Shown in pieces: positions 50,799 to 61,917 of a stretch of 64,000 nucleotides of DNA. Position 1 is the first letter of the stretch. The number at the start of each line of letters is the position of its first letter. The notes beneath the pieces are model-generated. The model searched no databases, was not told where the DNA came from, and saw only the letters and a list, made by a program, of their open reading frames with translations. The DNA is taken from positions 496,001 through 560,000 of the forward strand of contig NZ_BMVP01000003.1 in assembly GCF_014650775.1 (NCBI RefSeq). The letters run 5' to 3'. The translations under genes and the position numbers were made by a program. The stretch comes from Streptomyces cirratus (lineage in GTDB: Bacteria > Actinomycetota > Actinomycetes > Streptomycetales > Streptomycetaceae).

Positions 50799-51803
50799 GT
50801 GAAAATGCTGATCAACAGTGCCGAGACCGTCGTCGCCGACGCGCTGCGCGGACTGGCCGCCGCGCACCCCGAACTGGACGTCGACGTCGAGCGAAGGGTC
50901 GTCGTACGGCGGGACGCGAAGGACGGCGGACGGGTCGGACTGGTCTCCGGGGGCGGTTCCGGCCACGAGCCGCTGCACGCCGGGTTCGTGGGCCCGGGCA
51001 TGCTGTCGGCGGCGTGCCCCGGGGAGGTGTTCACCTCGCCGGTGCCCGACCAGATGGTGCGGGCCGCCGCGGCGGTCGACGCCGGTCAGGGCGTGCTGTT
51101 CATCGTCAAGAACTACACCGGCGACGTACTGAACTTCGAGATGGCCGCCGACCTCGCGGGCGAGGACGGCGTACGGGTCGAACAGGTGCTGGTCAACGAC
51201 GACGTCGCCGTCACCGACAGCCTCTACACGGCGGGACGGCGCGGTACCGGCGCCACCCTGTTCGTGGAGAAGATCGCCGGGGCGGCCGCCGAGGAGGGCG
51301 CGCCGCTGGAGCAGGTCGCGGCGCTCGCCCGCCGGGTCAACGAGTCCTCGCGCAGCTTCGGCGTCGCCCTGAGCGCCGTCACCACGCCCGCGAAGGGCAG
51401 CCCCACCTTCGACCTCCCCGTCGGGGAGCTCGAACTGGGCATCGGGATCCATGGCGAACCCGGCCGCGAGCGGCGCGCGATGATGCCGGCGCGGGAGATC
51501 GCGGACGTCGCGGTGGGCGCCGTACTGGACGACCTGGCGCAGGTGGCTCCCGCCGACGGGCCGGTGATCGCACTGGTCAACGGGATGGGCGGGACCCCAC
51601 TGCTGGAGCTGTACGGCTTCCACGCGGAGGTGGCCCGGGTGCTGTCGGAGCGCGGGGTGCCGGTCGCCCGGACCCTCGTCGGCAACTACGTCACCTCCCT
51701 GGACATGGCGGGCTGTTCGGTGTCGCTGTGCCGGGCCGACGAGGAACTGCTGCGCCTGTGGGACGCCCCGGTCCAGACCGCCGCCCTGCGGTGGGGGCGG
51801 TGA
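50799..51803 (+). CDS. dhaK: Dihydroxyacetone kinase subunit DhaK
   Basis: A 334-residue DhaK that binds dihydroxyacetone covalently. Blocks: LVSGGGSGHEPLHAGFVGPG, FIVKNYTGDVLNFEMAAD, and LGIGIHGEPGRERR with the hemiaminal His218. It is the first gene of dhaKLM, the phosphoenolpyruvate-dependent (PTS-coupled) form. GGGAG stands 6 bases before the GTG at 50799; an ATG two codons later is possible. The 270 bp upstream (50529-50798) holds no recognisable gene. DhaL follows after 126 bp. Confidence 0.92.
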   Translation: MKMLINSAETVVADALRGLAAAHPELDVDVERRVVVRRDAKDGGRVGLVSGGGSGHEPLHAGFVGPGMLSAACPGEVFTSPVPDQMVRAAAAVDAGQGVLFIVKNYTGDVLNFEMAADLAGEDGVRVEQVLVNDDVAVTDSLYTAGRRGTGATLFVEKIAGAAAEEGAPLEQVAALARRVNESSRSFGVALSAVTTPAKGSPTFDLPVGELELGIGIHGEPGRERRAMMPAREIADVAVGAVLDDLAQVAPADGPVIALVNGMGGTPLLELYGFHAEVARVLSERGVPVARTLVGNYVTSLDMAGCSVSLCRADEELLRLWDAPVQTAALRWGR

Positions 51804-51929
51804 GCGGCCGCGAGGGCGGCCGGCCCGGCCCGTCGTCAAAGCCCAGTCGTCAAAGCCCCTTCCGCCTGCGGGCGCGCCCTATGGTGGCGGTGGAAGACCG
51901 GTCGGGCGGACGTGAGGCGAGGAGATCCG

Positions 51930-52541
51930 GTGCGTGACACAGACTTCTTCCGGCGCTGGATGGACACCGCCACGGCGGCCGTCGAACGCGAGGCGGACCG
52001 GCTGACGGAGCTCGACTCCCCCATCGGGGACGCCGACCACGGCAGCAACCTGCTGCGCGGCTTCATGGCCGTACGGGCGGCCCTCGCCGCCGGCGAACCG
52101 GCCGTGGCCTCCCCCGGCGAGGTGCTCCAGCTCGCCGGCCGGACCCTGATCTCCACGGTGGGCGGGGCGTCCGGACCCCTGTACGGGACGCTGCTGCGCC
52201 GCACGGGCAAGGAGCTCGGGGACGCCGCCGAGGTCTCCGACGACGCACTGCGCGAGGCGCTCTACGCCGGGGTGGGCGCGGTGGCGCAGCTCGGCGGGGC
52301 GGCTCCGGGCGACAAGACGATGCTGGACGCGCTGGTGCCCGGGGTCGCCGCGCTCGGCACCTCCTACCGGGCGGCCGCCGACGCGGCGGAGGAGGGCGCG
52401 CGGGCGACGGTGCCGCTCCAGGCGCGCAAGGGCCGGGCCAGCTACCTGGGTGAGCGGAGCATCGGGCACCAGGACCCGGGCGCGACCTCGTCGGCCCTGC
52501 TGCTCAACGCCCTTGCCGAGGTCGCGGAGGGCGCGGCGTGA
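51930..52541 (+). CDS. dhaL: Dihydroxyacetone kinase subunit DhaL
   Basis: A 203-residue DhaL, the ADP-carrying subunit. The nucleotide-metal site is LDSPIGDADHGSNLLRGF with Asp29, Asp34 and Asp36; STVGGASGPLYGTLLR and GATSSALLLNALAEV are also conserved. Its permanently bound ADP is rephosphorylated by DhaM and the phosphate passes to dihydroxyacetone on DhaK. The GTG at 51930 has GAGGAG about 6 bases upstream and matches the family N-terminus. The stop overlaps the DhaM start (GTGA). Confidence 0.92.
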   Translation: MRDTDFFRRWMDTATAAVEREADRLTELDSPIGDADHGSNLLRGFMAVRAALAAGEPAVASPGEVLQLAGRTLISTVGGASGPLYGTLLRRTGKELGDAAEVSDDALREALYAGVGAVAQLGGAAPGDKTMLDALVPGVAALGTSYRAAADAAEEGARATVPLQARKGRASYLGERSIGHQDPGATSSALLLNALAEVAEGAA

Positions 52542-52948
52542 GTGCGCCTCGGACCTGTGTCGGCATCGTGCTCGTCTCGCACAGCGCCAGGGTCGCGCAG
52601 TCGGTGGCCGATCTCGCCCGGGGCCTGGCCGGGGGCGCGCCGTCCGTCCGCGTCGGCGTCGCGGGCGGCACGGGGGACGGCGGACTGGGCACGAGCGCGG
52701 AACTGATCGTGGCCGCCGCACGGGAGGTGGACACGGGCGCGGGCGTGGCGATCCTGGCCGACCTGGGCAGCTCGGTGCTCACCGTCAAGTCACTGCTGGT
52801 GGACGGGGAGCTGCCGGACGGCAGCCGGCTGCTCGACGCGCCGTTCCTGGAAGGGGCGGTGGGAGCCGTCGTGGCCGCCTCCGCCGGCGCCCGGCTGGAC
52901 GCGGTGGAGGCCGCTGCCGCGGAGGCGTACAAGTACCGCAAGGGCTGA
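52538..52948 (+). CDS. dhaM: PTS-type phosphocarrier DhaM
   Basis: A 136-residue EIIA-mannose-like protein. The phospho-accepting histidine is His15 in GIVLVSHSARVAQSVAD; VAGGTGDGGLGTSAELI and VAILADLGSSVLTVKSLL are family blocks. It is a short form with no fused HPr or EI domain, so it depends on the cell's general PTS proteins encoded elsewhere. It starts at a GTG overlapping the dhaL stop by 4 bp. Confidence 0.9.
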   Translation: MSAPRTCVGIVLVSHSARVAQSVADLARGLAGGAPSVRVGVAGGTGDGGLGTSAELIVAAAREVDTGAGVAILADLGSSVLTVKSLLVDGELPDGSRLLDAPFLEGAVGAVVAASAGARLDAVEAAAAEAYKYRKG

Positions 52949-53009
52949 CGGGGCGGGCCGGTCGCACCGGGGCCGGCTGACGGGGCGGCCCGGCCGCACC
53001 GGGGCCCGT
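52946..53009. repeat. 32-bp tandem duplication after dhaM
   Basis: CTGACGGGGCGGgCCGG-type units at 52946-52977 and 52978-53009 differ at only a few bases. The first unit includes the dhaM stop codon. The repeats can fold and may act as a terminator between dhaM and the convergent S4 gene. Confidence 0.6.
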
Positions 53010-53046
53010 CGGGCGGCCGCACCAACCCACGCCGCCCTGCCTCCCG

Positions 53047-53424
53047 CTATCGCCCGCGCAGGGTCTCGATCTCGCGGCGTTCCCGCTTCGTCGGCCGGCC
53101 CGCGCCGCGGTCGCGGATGCCGACCACGGCCGCCTCGACGGGGGTGGGCGGCGGTGGGCTCTTGTCGATGTAGCACTCGGCGGCCACCGGCGCACCGACC
53201 CGCTTGGACACCGGCCTGCGGACCACCACGATCCGCTCGCGGCCCGCGTGGAAGAGCCGTACCTCGTCACCCGCGCGCACGGCCTGGGCCGGCTTGGCGC
53301 GCTCGCCGTTGACCTTCACATGACCCGCGCGGCAGGCCGTCGCCGCGGTCGAGCGGGTCTTGGTCAGGCGCACCGACCAGATCCACGCGTCCACCCGGAC
53401 CGTTCCCGATACGTCATCCGTCAT
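53047..53424 (-). CDS. S4-domain RNA-binding protein (Hsp15-like)
   Basis: A 125-residue protein with an N-terminal S4 domain (VRVDAWIWSVRLTKTRSTAA, AGHVKVNGERAKPAQAVRAG) and a basic tail (GRPTKRERREIETLRGR). It resembles heat-shock protein 15, which binds stalled 50S subunits with peptidyl-tRNA. Length and order are normal for the actinobacterial form. The ATG at 53424 is clear. Confidence 0.9.
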   Translation of the reverse strand: MTDDVSGTVRVDAWIWSVRLTKTRSTAATACRAGHVKVNGERAKPAQAVRAGDEVRLFHAGRERIVVVRRPVSKRVGAPVAAECYIDKSPPPPTPVEAAVVGIRDRGAGRPTKRERREIETLRGR

Positions 53425-53521
53425 GTCCCGACCCTATCGAGACGGGCGGCCGGCAGGGGAACGGGTTTCGGCGGATACCACAACACCCTTGGCATCTGCC
53501 ATGTACAACCGGCTAAGGGAA

Positions 53522-53551
53522 TTGCAAATGCGCCAGAGGTGCCCCTACCTT
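53522..53551 (+). promoter_or_regulatory. Predicted promoter of the HTH-TOBE gene
   Basis: TTGCAA (53522-53527) and TACCTT (53546-53551) are separated by 18 bp. The ATG of the next gene is at 53559, 7 bp after the -10 box, so transcription probably starts at the codon itself and the mRNA is leaderless. Confidence 0.55.
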
Positions 53552-53558
53552 GTCGCAC

Positions 53559-53954
53559 ATGCAGTCCTACACCATCGGACAGGCCGCGCGTCTGCTGGGC
53601 GTCAGCCCGGACACGGCGCGCCGCTGGGCCGACGCCGGCCGGGTCGCGACCCATCGCGACGAGGGCGGGCGCCGGCTGATCGACGGCCGGGCACTGGCCG
53701 CCTTCTCCGCCGAAGTGGGCCAAGGCACCCACGCCGAGGAGGAGGAGCCGTACACCTCGGCGCGCAACGCGTTCCCCGGCATCGTCACGGCGGTCAAGCT
53801 CGGCGACGTCGCCGCGCAGGTCGAGATCCAGGCCGGACGCCACCGTCTGGTGTCCCTGCTCACCCGTGAGGCCGTCGAGGAGCTCGGCCTGGAAGTCGGC
53901 ATGCGGGCCACCGCCCGCGTGAAGTCCACCAGCGTGCACGTCAGCCGCGCCTGA
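53559..53954 (+). CDS. HTH-TOBE molybdate-responsive protein
   Basis: A 131-residue protein. Residues 1-50 form a MerR/excisionase-type helix-turn-helix (YTIGQAARLLGVSPDTARRW), and residues 65-130 a TOBE/molbindin domain (SARNAFPGIVTAVKLGDVAA, LVSLLTREAVEELGLEVG). It is likely a molybdate-sensing regulator of the modA-modBC genes that follow, analogous to ModE. The ATG at 53559 probably lies at the 5' end of a leaderless mRNA. It lies 120 bp before modA in the same direction. Confidence 0.85.
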   Translation: MQSYTIGQAARLLGVSPDTARRWADAGRVATHRDEGGRRLIDGRALAAFSAEVGQGTHAEEEEPYTSARNAFPGIVTAVKLGDVAAQVEIQAGRHRLVSLLTREAVEELGLEVGMRATARVKSTSVHVSRA

Positions 53955-54074
53955 CCGCGGTCCCGCCCGGCAGCACCGAACCGTCCCCACCCGCTCCGCC
54001 CGTCCCCGGCGCGGGTCACCACCGCGGTCCCGGCACGCGAGCCGGCCGCCGACCCGACCGAGGAGCACCCGCCC

Positions 54075-54887
54075 ATGTCCCCGACCCTGACCCGCCGCCG
54101 CGCCGCTGCCGCCGCCCTGACCGCAGCGCTCCTCGCGCCGGCGCTGTCCGCCTGTGGCGCCGACGACGAGAAGTCCGGCGCGGCGGCCTCACCGGGCGCC
54201 TCCGCCTCCGCCCAGGCCAAGGCCGCGAACCTGACCGTCCTCGCCGCTTCCTCCCTCACCGACGTCTTCAAGACGGCGGGCGCCGCCTACGAGAAGTCGC
54301 ACCCGGGCACGAAGGTGACGTTCTCCTTCGCCGGTTCGCAGGAACTCGCCGCCCAGGTCAAGCAGGGCGCCCCGGCCGACGCGCTGGTGACCGCCGACAC
54401 CAAGACCATGGACGGCCTCAAGGCCGAGACCGGCGGTGCGACGGTCATCGCGAAGAACCGCCTGGTCATCGCCGCCGGCAAGGGGAACCCGTTCAAGATC
54501 GACGAGTTGAGGGACCTCGCGGACGGCAAGATCAAGGTCGTGCTCGCCGCGCCCGAGGTGCCGGTCGGCCGCTACAGCAAGCAGATCCTCGACGCGCAGA
54601 AGATCGAGGTGAAGCCGGTCTCCCAGGAGCCCAACGTCCGCGCCGTGCTGAGCAAGGTCGAGCTGGGCGAGGCCGACGCCGGTCTCGTCTACAAGACGGA
54701 CTCCGCCAAGTCGGGTGACAAGGTCGTCAGCGTGGACATCCCGGACGACCAGAACGCGGTCGCCTCCTACCCGGCCGCCACGATCAAGCAGTCCGGGAAC
54801 GGCGAAGCCGCGGCCGCCTTCGTGGCCTGGCTGAGCACCCCGGAGGCGCAGAAGATCCTCCAGGACGCCGGATTCCAGCAGCCGTAA
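54075..54887 (+). CDS. modA: Molybdate ABC transporter binding lipoprotein ModA
   Basis: A 270-residue binding protein. The lipobox LSAC gives lipidated Cys27 after a signal peptide with RRR. The oxyanion-binding fold is shown by LTVLAASSLTDVFKTAG, FSFAGSQELAAQVKQGAPAD and VLSKVELGEADAGLVYKTDS. It captures molybdate or tungstate outside the membrane. GAGGAG stands about 10 bases before the ATG at 54075. A hairpin separates it from modBC. Confidence 0.92.
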   Translation: MSPTLTRRRAAAAALTAALLAPALSACGADDEKSGAAASPGASASAQAKAANLTVLAASSLTDVFKTAGAAYEKSHPGTKVTFSFAGSQELAAQVKQGAPADALVTADTKTMDGLKAETGGATVIAKNRLVIAAGKGNPFKIDELRDLADGKIKVVLAAPEVPVGRYSKQILDAQKIEVKPVSQEPNVRAVLSKVELGEADAGLVYKTDSAKSGDKVVSVDIPDDQNAVASYPAATIKQSGNGEAAAAFVAWLSTPEAQKILQDAGFQQP

Positions 54888-54908
54888 CGGCTCCCGCGGC
54901 CCGAACGC

Positions 54909-54951
54909 GGAAGGGGCTGCCTGATCCACCGGACGGGCAGCCCCGTTCCTT
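54909..54951 (+). terminator. Hairpin between modA and modBC
   Basis: GGGGCTGCC (54913-54921) pairs with GGCAGCCCC (54936-54944), extended by GGAA/TTCC with one bulged base. Placed inside the operon, it may act as an attenuator that lowers modBC relative to modA. Confidence 0.7.
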
Positions 54952-55056
54952 CGTGACGCGGGCCGAGGCCGGCCCGCGCGTCCTCGCGGTCCCGTCCCCG
55001 GCTTACCCTTCCCACCCGGAACGACCGCAGCCGAGAACCCAGCCAGGAACCGCCCC

Positions 55057-56985
<1,929 letters not shown>

Positions 56986-56992
56986 CCGGGCC

Positions 56993-59641
56993 TCAGGCGC
57001 CGGGCCGTACGGAGAGCCAGTCCCCGGCGGCGAAGGCGTCGACGCCGATCAGGGTCCGTTCGGCGCGGGCCGCCGCGACCGACAGGACGCCCTCGGAGCG
57101 GCCGGCGGCGAAGCGGGGAGCGTCGAGGGTCAGCAGCACGGCCCGTTTCCCGGTCGTGCGGCGGAACTCCGCGAGCAGCCCCTCCAGCAGGGCGGCCTCC
57201 TTGCGGTCCACGGCCTGGGGCGCATGACGTTCTACGACGGCCACCGCGCCCGTGTCCGGCTGCCGGGCGGCAGCCGCCAGAGCCTCGCGCACCGCCCGCA
57301 TCCGGACCAGCCCGGCGCCGCCCTCCAGCGTGCGGTGGCCGCTGTCGAGCGGCACGAACCGTACGCCGCGGTGCACGAACCCGGGCCGGTCCGCGCGGAG
57401 CACGAAGTCGACGCCCGGCGGCGGCTTCTGCCCGGGCGGGACCACCGCGAACCGCCAGGGCCGCGCCGCCGTGCTGGCGGCGGTGCCCACCACCGGGTCG
57501 GCGGCAGCGGGCACGGCGGGGGCGGGACCGGTCGGCGGGGTGGCGGCGGTCAGGGTGTCCAGCAGCAGCCGGCCGGGCCGGGTCCCGGGCGCCGCCGAAA
57601 GCCGGGTCACGGTCAGCGGCGGCTGTGCCCGGGCCGGCAGCGGCAGGGTGACGCGGCGCCGGCCGGACCAGGTCACGGCGGGCCCGCGCAAGGAGACGGC
57701 GGCCCCGTCGGCGTCGGCCAGGTGCAGGGCGGGGCGGGCTCCGGAGCCGTCCCCGGTCACCCACAAGGACAGCGAACGGGCGAGCTCCGGCACGGGGAGC
57801 GGGCCCGGCGGGGTGGCGGAGGCCCCGGCTCCGGCGGGGGCGAGGGCCAGCGCCCCGGGAGCGGCCGTCGCGCCCGGGCCGGTCCAGCGGGCGGCGTCAT
57901 CCGTCAGGCCGGCGAGCGGCAGCTCGTCCAGGCCGGCCCCGAGGGCGACTTCGGCGGTGGCTCCGGTCGCCCGGACGGTGATGCCGAGCCGTCCGGTGGC
58001 GTGCGGGACCCGGGCGGTCACGGTGAAGGCGCCCCGACCGTCGTCGGTCACGCTCCAGCGGGAGCGGTCGAACCGGAGGGTCACGTCCCGGGGTTCGACG
58101 GGCGCGGCCGCGCCCTGGGCGTCGTAGCCGGTCAGCGCGAACCCGGCGTGCTCGGCGGGGCCGGCGAGGCCGATGCGGTCGCTGGTGGGCCGGAGCCGGG
58201 CCAGTGGGCCGAGGACGTCCAGGCGCAGCACGCCGGCGGCCGGTCCGCGCCGGGCCGTGACGGTGACGGGGCCCGGCCGCAGCGCGTGCAGGATCCCGTC
58301 CGGGCCGACGCTCCCGCTGCCGCGGGCCGACCACTGCGCGGCGCCGGGGGCGGGGCCGAGGGCGGAGTCGTGGCCGGTGGCCGTGAGGGCGCGGGTCAGC
58401 CCGGGGAAGGCACGGGCCGGTCCGGCGACGGGCTCGACGCGGTACCCGGTGAGGCGGCCGGAGCCGGCCGGGACGGTGAGGACGAGGCCGTTGGGGACCG
58501 GGCGGAGCGAGCCGTCCGACGGGGAGTTCTCCACCGTCAGGGCGGTGGCCCCGCTCCGCCCGGCGAGCAGGGTCGAGGAGCCGCCGCCGTCCAGGTTGAG
58601 GGCCTCGGACGCGCCGAGCCGGCGCATCATCCGGCCGAGCCCGGTCAGGGTGAGGCCGCCGCTGTCGCGCTGGCGGCCGTCGACGGTGACCAGGCGCAGC
58701 CGCCGGCCGTCGTCCGAGAGGCCGACCGCGGTGCGGGGAGCGGCGGTGTCGTTGGGTTCTCCGTCGTGGTTCTGCGGGGTTCCGGCCAGGACGAGCGGCT
58801 CACGGCCGCCGACCGCCGTCACGGGGACCGGGGCGCCGGAGGCGGGAAGGGGCAGGGGAAGGGCGGTCACGGCCACCGGGTCACCGGGGCGCAGCGCCGC
58901 GAGTTCGGCCGCCGCGGGCCCGCCGGCGACCAGCAGGGTGGTTCCGGGGACGGGACGCCCGACCGGCTGCCGGGCGGGGCCGGTCACCCGGCCGTCGCGG
59001 AGTTCCACGGCCCGGGCCGCGGCGGCGGGCAGGGCGACGCCGGGCCAGTCGTGGGTGTAGAGGGCGAAGCCCTCGGCGGGCGGCCGGGCGGCGTTGTAGC
59101 CGGCCAGGGGCCGTACGGCGGCGCCCGGCAGGGTGACGGTCCCGGAGAGGCCGAGGCGCAGGAGCCGGCCGGCGCCGTCGGGGCCGAAGCCGACGGCCAG
59201 GCCGCCGCCGGGGCCGGGCGAGGCGGAGTGCAGGAGCCGTCCGGCCCGCAGCCCGGGGCCGAGGGGGGCCTTGGTGGCCCGGATGTCGAAGAAGTCCCCG
59301 TTGACGGCGCCGACGACCCGCCGTCCGGGCCCGGCCGGGTGCCGGGCGGCGGCTTCGGCGAGGGTGGGGAGGTGCGCCGGGTCCCGGCCGGGGCCGCCGA
59401 GGTACTCGGCCCGTACGCCGTCGGCTCCGCCGAGGTCGGCCATGAGTTCGTCGACCCGCAGCCACCGGTCGGCCTGGAGGCGGTCGTAGGACTCCAGGCG
59501 GACTCCGGGAGCGATCTGCCGGGACGTACGGGCGGTCTCGAGCCCGTCGTCGTCGGCGGCCCGGGCCGGACCCGCCGCGACGAGCGCGGCGCAGACCAGG
59601 GAGGCGAGCGGGGCGAGGAGCAGCGGACGCGGGTTCGGCAC
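56993..59641 (-). CDS. Secreted phosphodiester glycosidase-family protein
   Basis: An 882-residue exported protein. The signal peptide is MPNPRPLLLAPLASLVCAAL with cleavage after GPARA. Residues about 95-400 form the phosphodiester glycosidase (NAGPA) domain: GAVNGDFFDIRATKAPLG, HDGEPNDTAAPRTAVGLSDD and SEALNLDGGGSSTL. The rest contains Ig-like or beta-rich modules. The last 150 residues (about 730-882; FVPLDSGHRTLEGGAGLVRM, DTGAVAVVERHAPQAVDRKE) resemble the end of a metallophosphoesterase-like module whose metal ligands I did not find. It probably trims cell-wall or glycan phosphodiesters. The start is the GTG at 59641. It is convergent with modBC. Confidence 0.83.
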   Translation of the reverse strand: MPNPRPLLLAPLASLVCAALVAAGPARAADDDGLETARTSRQIAPGVRLESYDRLQADRWLRVDELMADLGGADGVRAEYLGGPGRDPAHLPTLAEAAARHPAGPGRRVVGAVNGDFFDIRATKAPLGPGLRAGRLLHSASPGPGGGLAVGFGPDGAGRLLRLGLSGTVTLPGAAVRPLAGYNAARPPAEGFALYTHDWPGVALPAAAARAVELRDGRVTGPARQPVGRPVPGTTLLVAGGPAAAELAALRPGDPVAVTALPLPLPASGAPVPVTAVGGREPLVLAGTPQNHDGEPNDTAAPRTAVGLSDDGRRLRLVTVDGRQRDSGGLTLTGLGRMMRRLGASEALNLDGGGSSTLLAGRSGATALTVENSPSDGSLRPVPNGLVLTVPAGSGRLTGYRVEPVAGPARAFPGLTRALTATGHDSALGPAPGAAQWSARGSGSVGPDGILHALRPGPVTVTARRGPAAGVLRLDVLGPLARLRPTSDRIGLAGPAEHAGFALTGYDAQGAAAPVEPRDVTLRFDRSRWSVTDDGRGAFTVTARVPHATGRLGITVRATGATAEVALGAGLDELPLAGLTDDAARWTGPGATAAPGALALAPAGAGASATPPGPLPVPELARSLSLWVTGDGSGARPALHLADADGAAVSLRGPAVTWSGRRRVTLPLPARAQPPLTVTRLSAAPGTRPGRLLLDTLTAATPPTGPAPAVPAAADPVVGTAASTAARPWRFAVVPPGQKPPPGVDFVLRADRPGFVHRGVRFVPLDSGHRTLEGGAGLVRMRAVREALAAAARQPDTGAVAVVERHAPQAVDRKEAALLEGLLAEFRRTTGKRAVLLTLDAPRFAAGRSEGVLSVAAARAERTLIGVDAFAAGDWLSVRPGA

Positions 59642-59819
59642 CGGGGCAGCATCGGCCGCGGGAGCCGCCCCCGGGAGCGCGTCCGCCGTGCCGCGCCCGC
59701 GAATTCAGCCGTTCGCCCCACCCCCTCCCCCACCAGGAGCCCCCCGCCGCCCCGCCCCGGCCCCGCCCGGCAACGGCACGCGCGCCGCACCGAATGGCGG
59801 ACCGTCCCCCGAGGAGCCC

Positions 59820-61898
59820 TCAGCCCGTCGGGGGGCTGGGGGCGAACTCGGCCCAGACGCATTTGCCGCCGCCTCTGGGTTCCACTCCCCACGCGTCCGC
59901 CAGACCGTCCACCAGCAGCAGGCCGCGTCCCGACATCGCCCACTCCCCCGCTTCGCGGCGGTACGGGAGGGCGCTGCTGGAATCCTCCACCTCGACCCGG
60001 ATCCGGCCGTCCACCGTCCGGCGCATGCCGACCACGCCTCCGCCGTCGGTGTGGACCAGGGCGTTGGTCATCAACTCGTCCGCGGCCAGCACGATCTCGT
60101 CCGACCTGTCGCGCGCACCCCAGGCCTCCGACGCCGCGCGGATCAGGTGCCGGGCGTGCGCCGGGGCCACCGGGTCGCCCGGGTCGAGCCGGTGGCGCAG
60201 CGGGCCCCCGCCGCGCGGGGCGGGCGTACCGCGGCGGCGCAGCACGAGCAGCGCCATGTCGTCGCCGCCGCCCGCGTCGCCGATGAGGTCGCACAGCACG
60301 TCGGCGAGTTCCTCGACGTCGGCCGGGCCGTCACGGACCGCGTCCATCAGCTCGCGCATGCCCGTCTCGGAGTCCCCTCCGGGCCGCTCGGTCAGGCCGT
60401 CCGTGCACAGCACCAGGGTGTCGCCGGGATGCAGGTCGAGGGCGGTCACGGGGTACCCAGTGCCGCTCCCCGGGGAGGCGCCCGGGCCGTCGGCCGGTCG
60501 CAGCCCGAGCGGGAGACCGCCCGCCACCTGGACGCGGTGGGCGCTGCCGTCACCGCGCCGCAGCACCGGGTCGAGGTGACCGGCGCGGACCATGCTCAGC
60601 GTCCCGCTGTTCAGGTCCACTTCGGCGTAGGTGCAGGTGGCGAAGCGTTCCGTCTCCAGCTCGCGCAGGAACGCCGAGGCCCTCGCCATCGCGGTGCCGG
60701 GCGTGTGGCCCTCGGCGACGTAGGCCCGCAGGGCGATGCGCAGCTGGCCCATGACGGCCGCCGCGTCCGTGTCGTGCCCCTCCACGTCGCCGATCATCAC
60801 CCCGACCCGGCCGTCGCCGAGCGGGATGACGTCGTACCAGTCGCCGCCGATGTCCCGGCCGATCCTGGCCGCCCGGTACCGTACGGCGATCCGCACGCCG
60901 GCGACGTCCGGGATCCGGCGCGGGAGCATGGCCCGCTGGAGGCCTTCGGCGAGATCGTGTTCCTGTTCGAAGAGGATGGCCCGCTGGAGGCTCTGCGCGA
61001 TGCCGCTGCCGAGCGCCATCAGCACGTTGCGTTCCTCGGCGGTGAAGTCCCCGGGCCGGGTGTAGAGCAGGCCGAGTGCGCCGATGGCCCGGCCCTGGGC
61101 GATGAGGGGCAGGTACACGCCGCTGCGTACGTCGAGCGGCTCGATGTACGGCCACAGCAGCGGGTAGCGCTCCCGGAAGTCGTCCCGCGAGGCGATGAAG
61201 ACGGGGCTGAGGCGCCGTACGGCCTCGCTCATCGGGAACCGCGCGTCGATCCGGGTGTACTCGATCTCCGGGACGTAGGAGCCCAGCCGGCCCTCCGCCA
61301 CCAGATGGATCCGGCCGCCGTCGACGACGCCGAGCATCACGCTGACCGCCCCGAGGTGACCGAGCGCCTCGGGGTCCTTGAGGACGTCGGTGACGTCGTT
61401 GACGGTGCGGGCGTGCGCGAGGATCGCGGTGGTCCGCTCGACGACCCCGGTCATCCGGCGCCGTCCTTCGGCGTGCGCTCCGTCGGCCCCGGGCTCGCCG
61501 GGGTCGTGGGCGGCGTCGCGCAGGATCCCGATGATCCGGTACGGGCGGCCGTTCGGGTCTCGCAGGATGTGTCCCTGGATGTGGTTCCAGCCGGCGCTGC
61601 CGTCGCGTCGTCTGCTGCGGAAGTAGGCCCCGTAGTGGCTGCGTCCCTCCTTGAGGGCCTGCGCGACGCGCGCGTCGATCCTTGCCTCCTCGCCCGACAC
61701 CAGGCGGGCGCGCAGTCCGTCGGGGGTGCCGCTGAACTCGTCGGGGCGGAGGTCGAGGACCTCGAGGGCGGTGTCGTCCAGGTGCATCTGCCCGCTGTCG
61801 AGGTCCCAGTCGAAGGTGCCCATGCGGTTGAGCGCGAGGCTGGTGTCCGGCCGCGCCGGCCAGTCGAATCCGGGGGCCGTCTCTCCCCGCTGCTCCAT
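59820..61898 (-). CDS. PAS-GAF-PP2C-HATPase regulatory protein
   Basis: A 692-residue signalling protein. Residues about 24-130 form a PAS domain (RMGTFDWDLDSGQMHLDDTA; YRIIGILRDAAHD). Residues 155-305 form GAF (VYLPLIAQGRAIGALGLLYT), 320-545 a PP2C/SpoIIE phosphatase (IGRDIGGDWYDVIPLGDG, MIGDVEGHDTDAAAVMGQLR, LVLCTDGLTERPGG, GGDDMALLVL), and 565-690 an anti-sigma kinase-type HATPase (EIVLAADELMTNALVHTDGG). Having phosphatase and kinase modules in one chain, it could both phosphorylate and dephosphorylate an anti-sigma antagonist. The 178 bp upstream to 59641 holds nothing recognisable. Confidence 0.88.
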   Translation of the reverse strand: MEQRGETAPGFDWPARPDTSLALNRMGTFDWDLDSGQMHLDDTALEVLDLRPDEFSGTPDGLRARLVSGEEARIDARVAQALKEGRSHYGAYFRSRRRDGSAGWNHIQGHILRDPNGRPYRIIGILRDAAHDPGEPGADGAHAEGRRRMTGVVERTTAILAHARTVNDVTDVLKDPEALGHLGAVSVMLGVVDGGRIHLVAEGRLGSYVPEIEYTRIDARFPMSEAVRRLSPVFIASRDDFRERYPLLWPYIEPLDVRSGVYLPLIAQGRAIGALGLLYTRPGDFTAEERNVLMALGSGIAQSLQRAILFEQEHDLAEGLQRAMLPRRIPDVAGVRIAVRYRAARIGRDIGGDWYDVIPLGDGRVGVMIGDVEGHDTDAAAVMGQLRIALRAYVAEGHTPGTAMARASAFLRELETERFATCTYAEVDLNSGTLSMVRAGHLDPVLRRGDGSAHRVQVAGGLPLGLRPADGPGASPGSGTGYPVTALDLHPGDTLVLCTDGLTERPGGDSETGMRELMDAVRDGPADVEELADVLCDLIGDAGGGDDMALLVLRRRGTPAPRGGGPLRHRLDPGDPVAPAHARHLIRAASEAWGARDRSDEIVLAADELMTNALVHTDGGGVVGMRRTVDGRIRVEVEDSSSALPYRREAGEWAMSGRGLLLVDGLADAWGVEPRGGGKCVWAEFAPSPPTG

Positions 61899-61917
61899 GC
61901 AGCCAGCCTCTCATGTG

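Noticed and set aside
57224..60286. A 1020-codon plus-strand frame over the glycosidase gene
   Set aside because: It is Gly/Arg-rich antisense of the phosphodiester glycosidase and part of the phosphatase gene, with no domain content.
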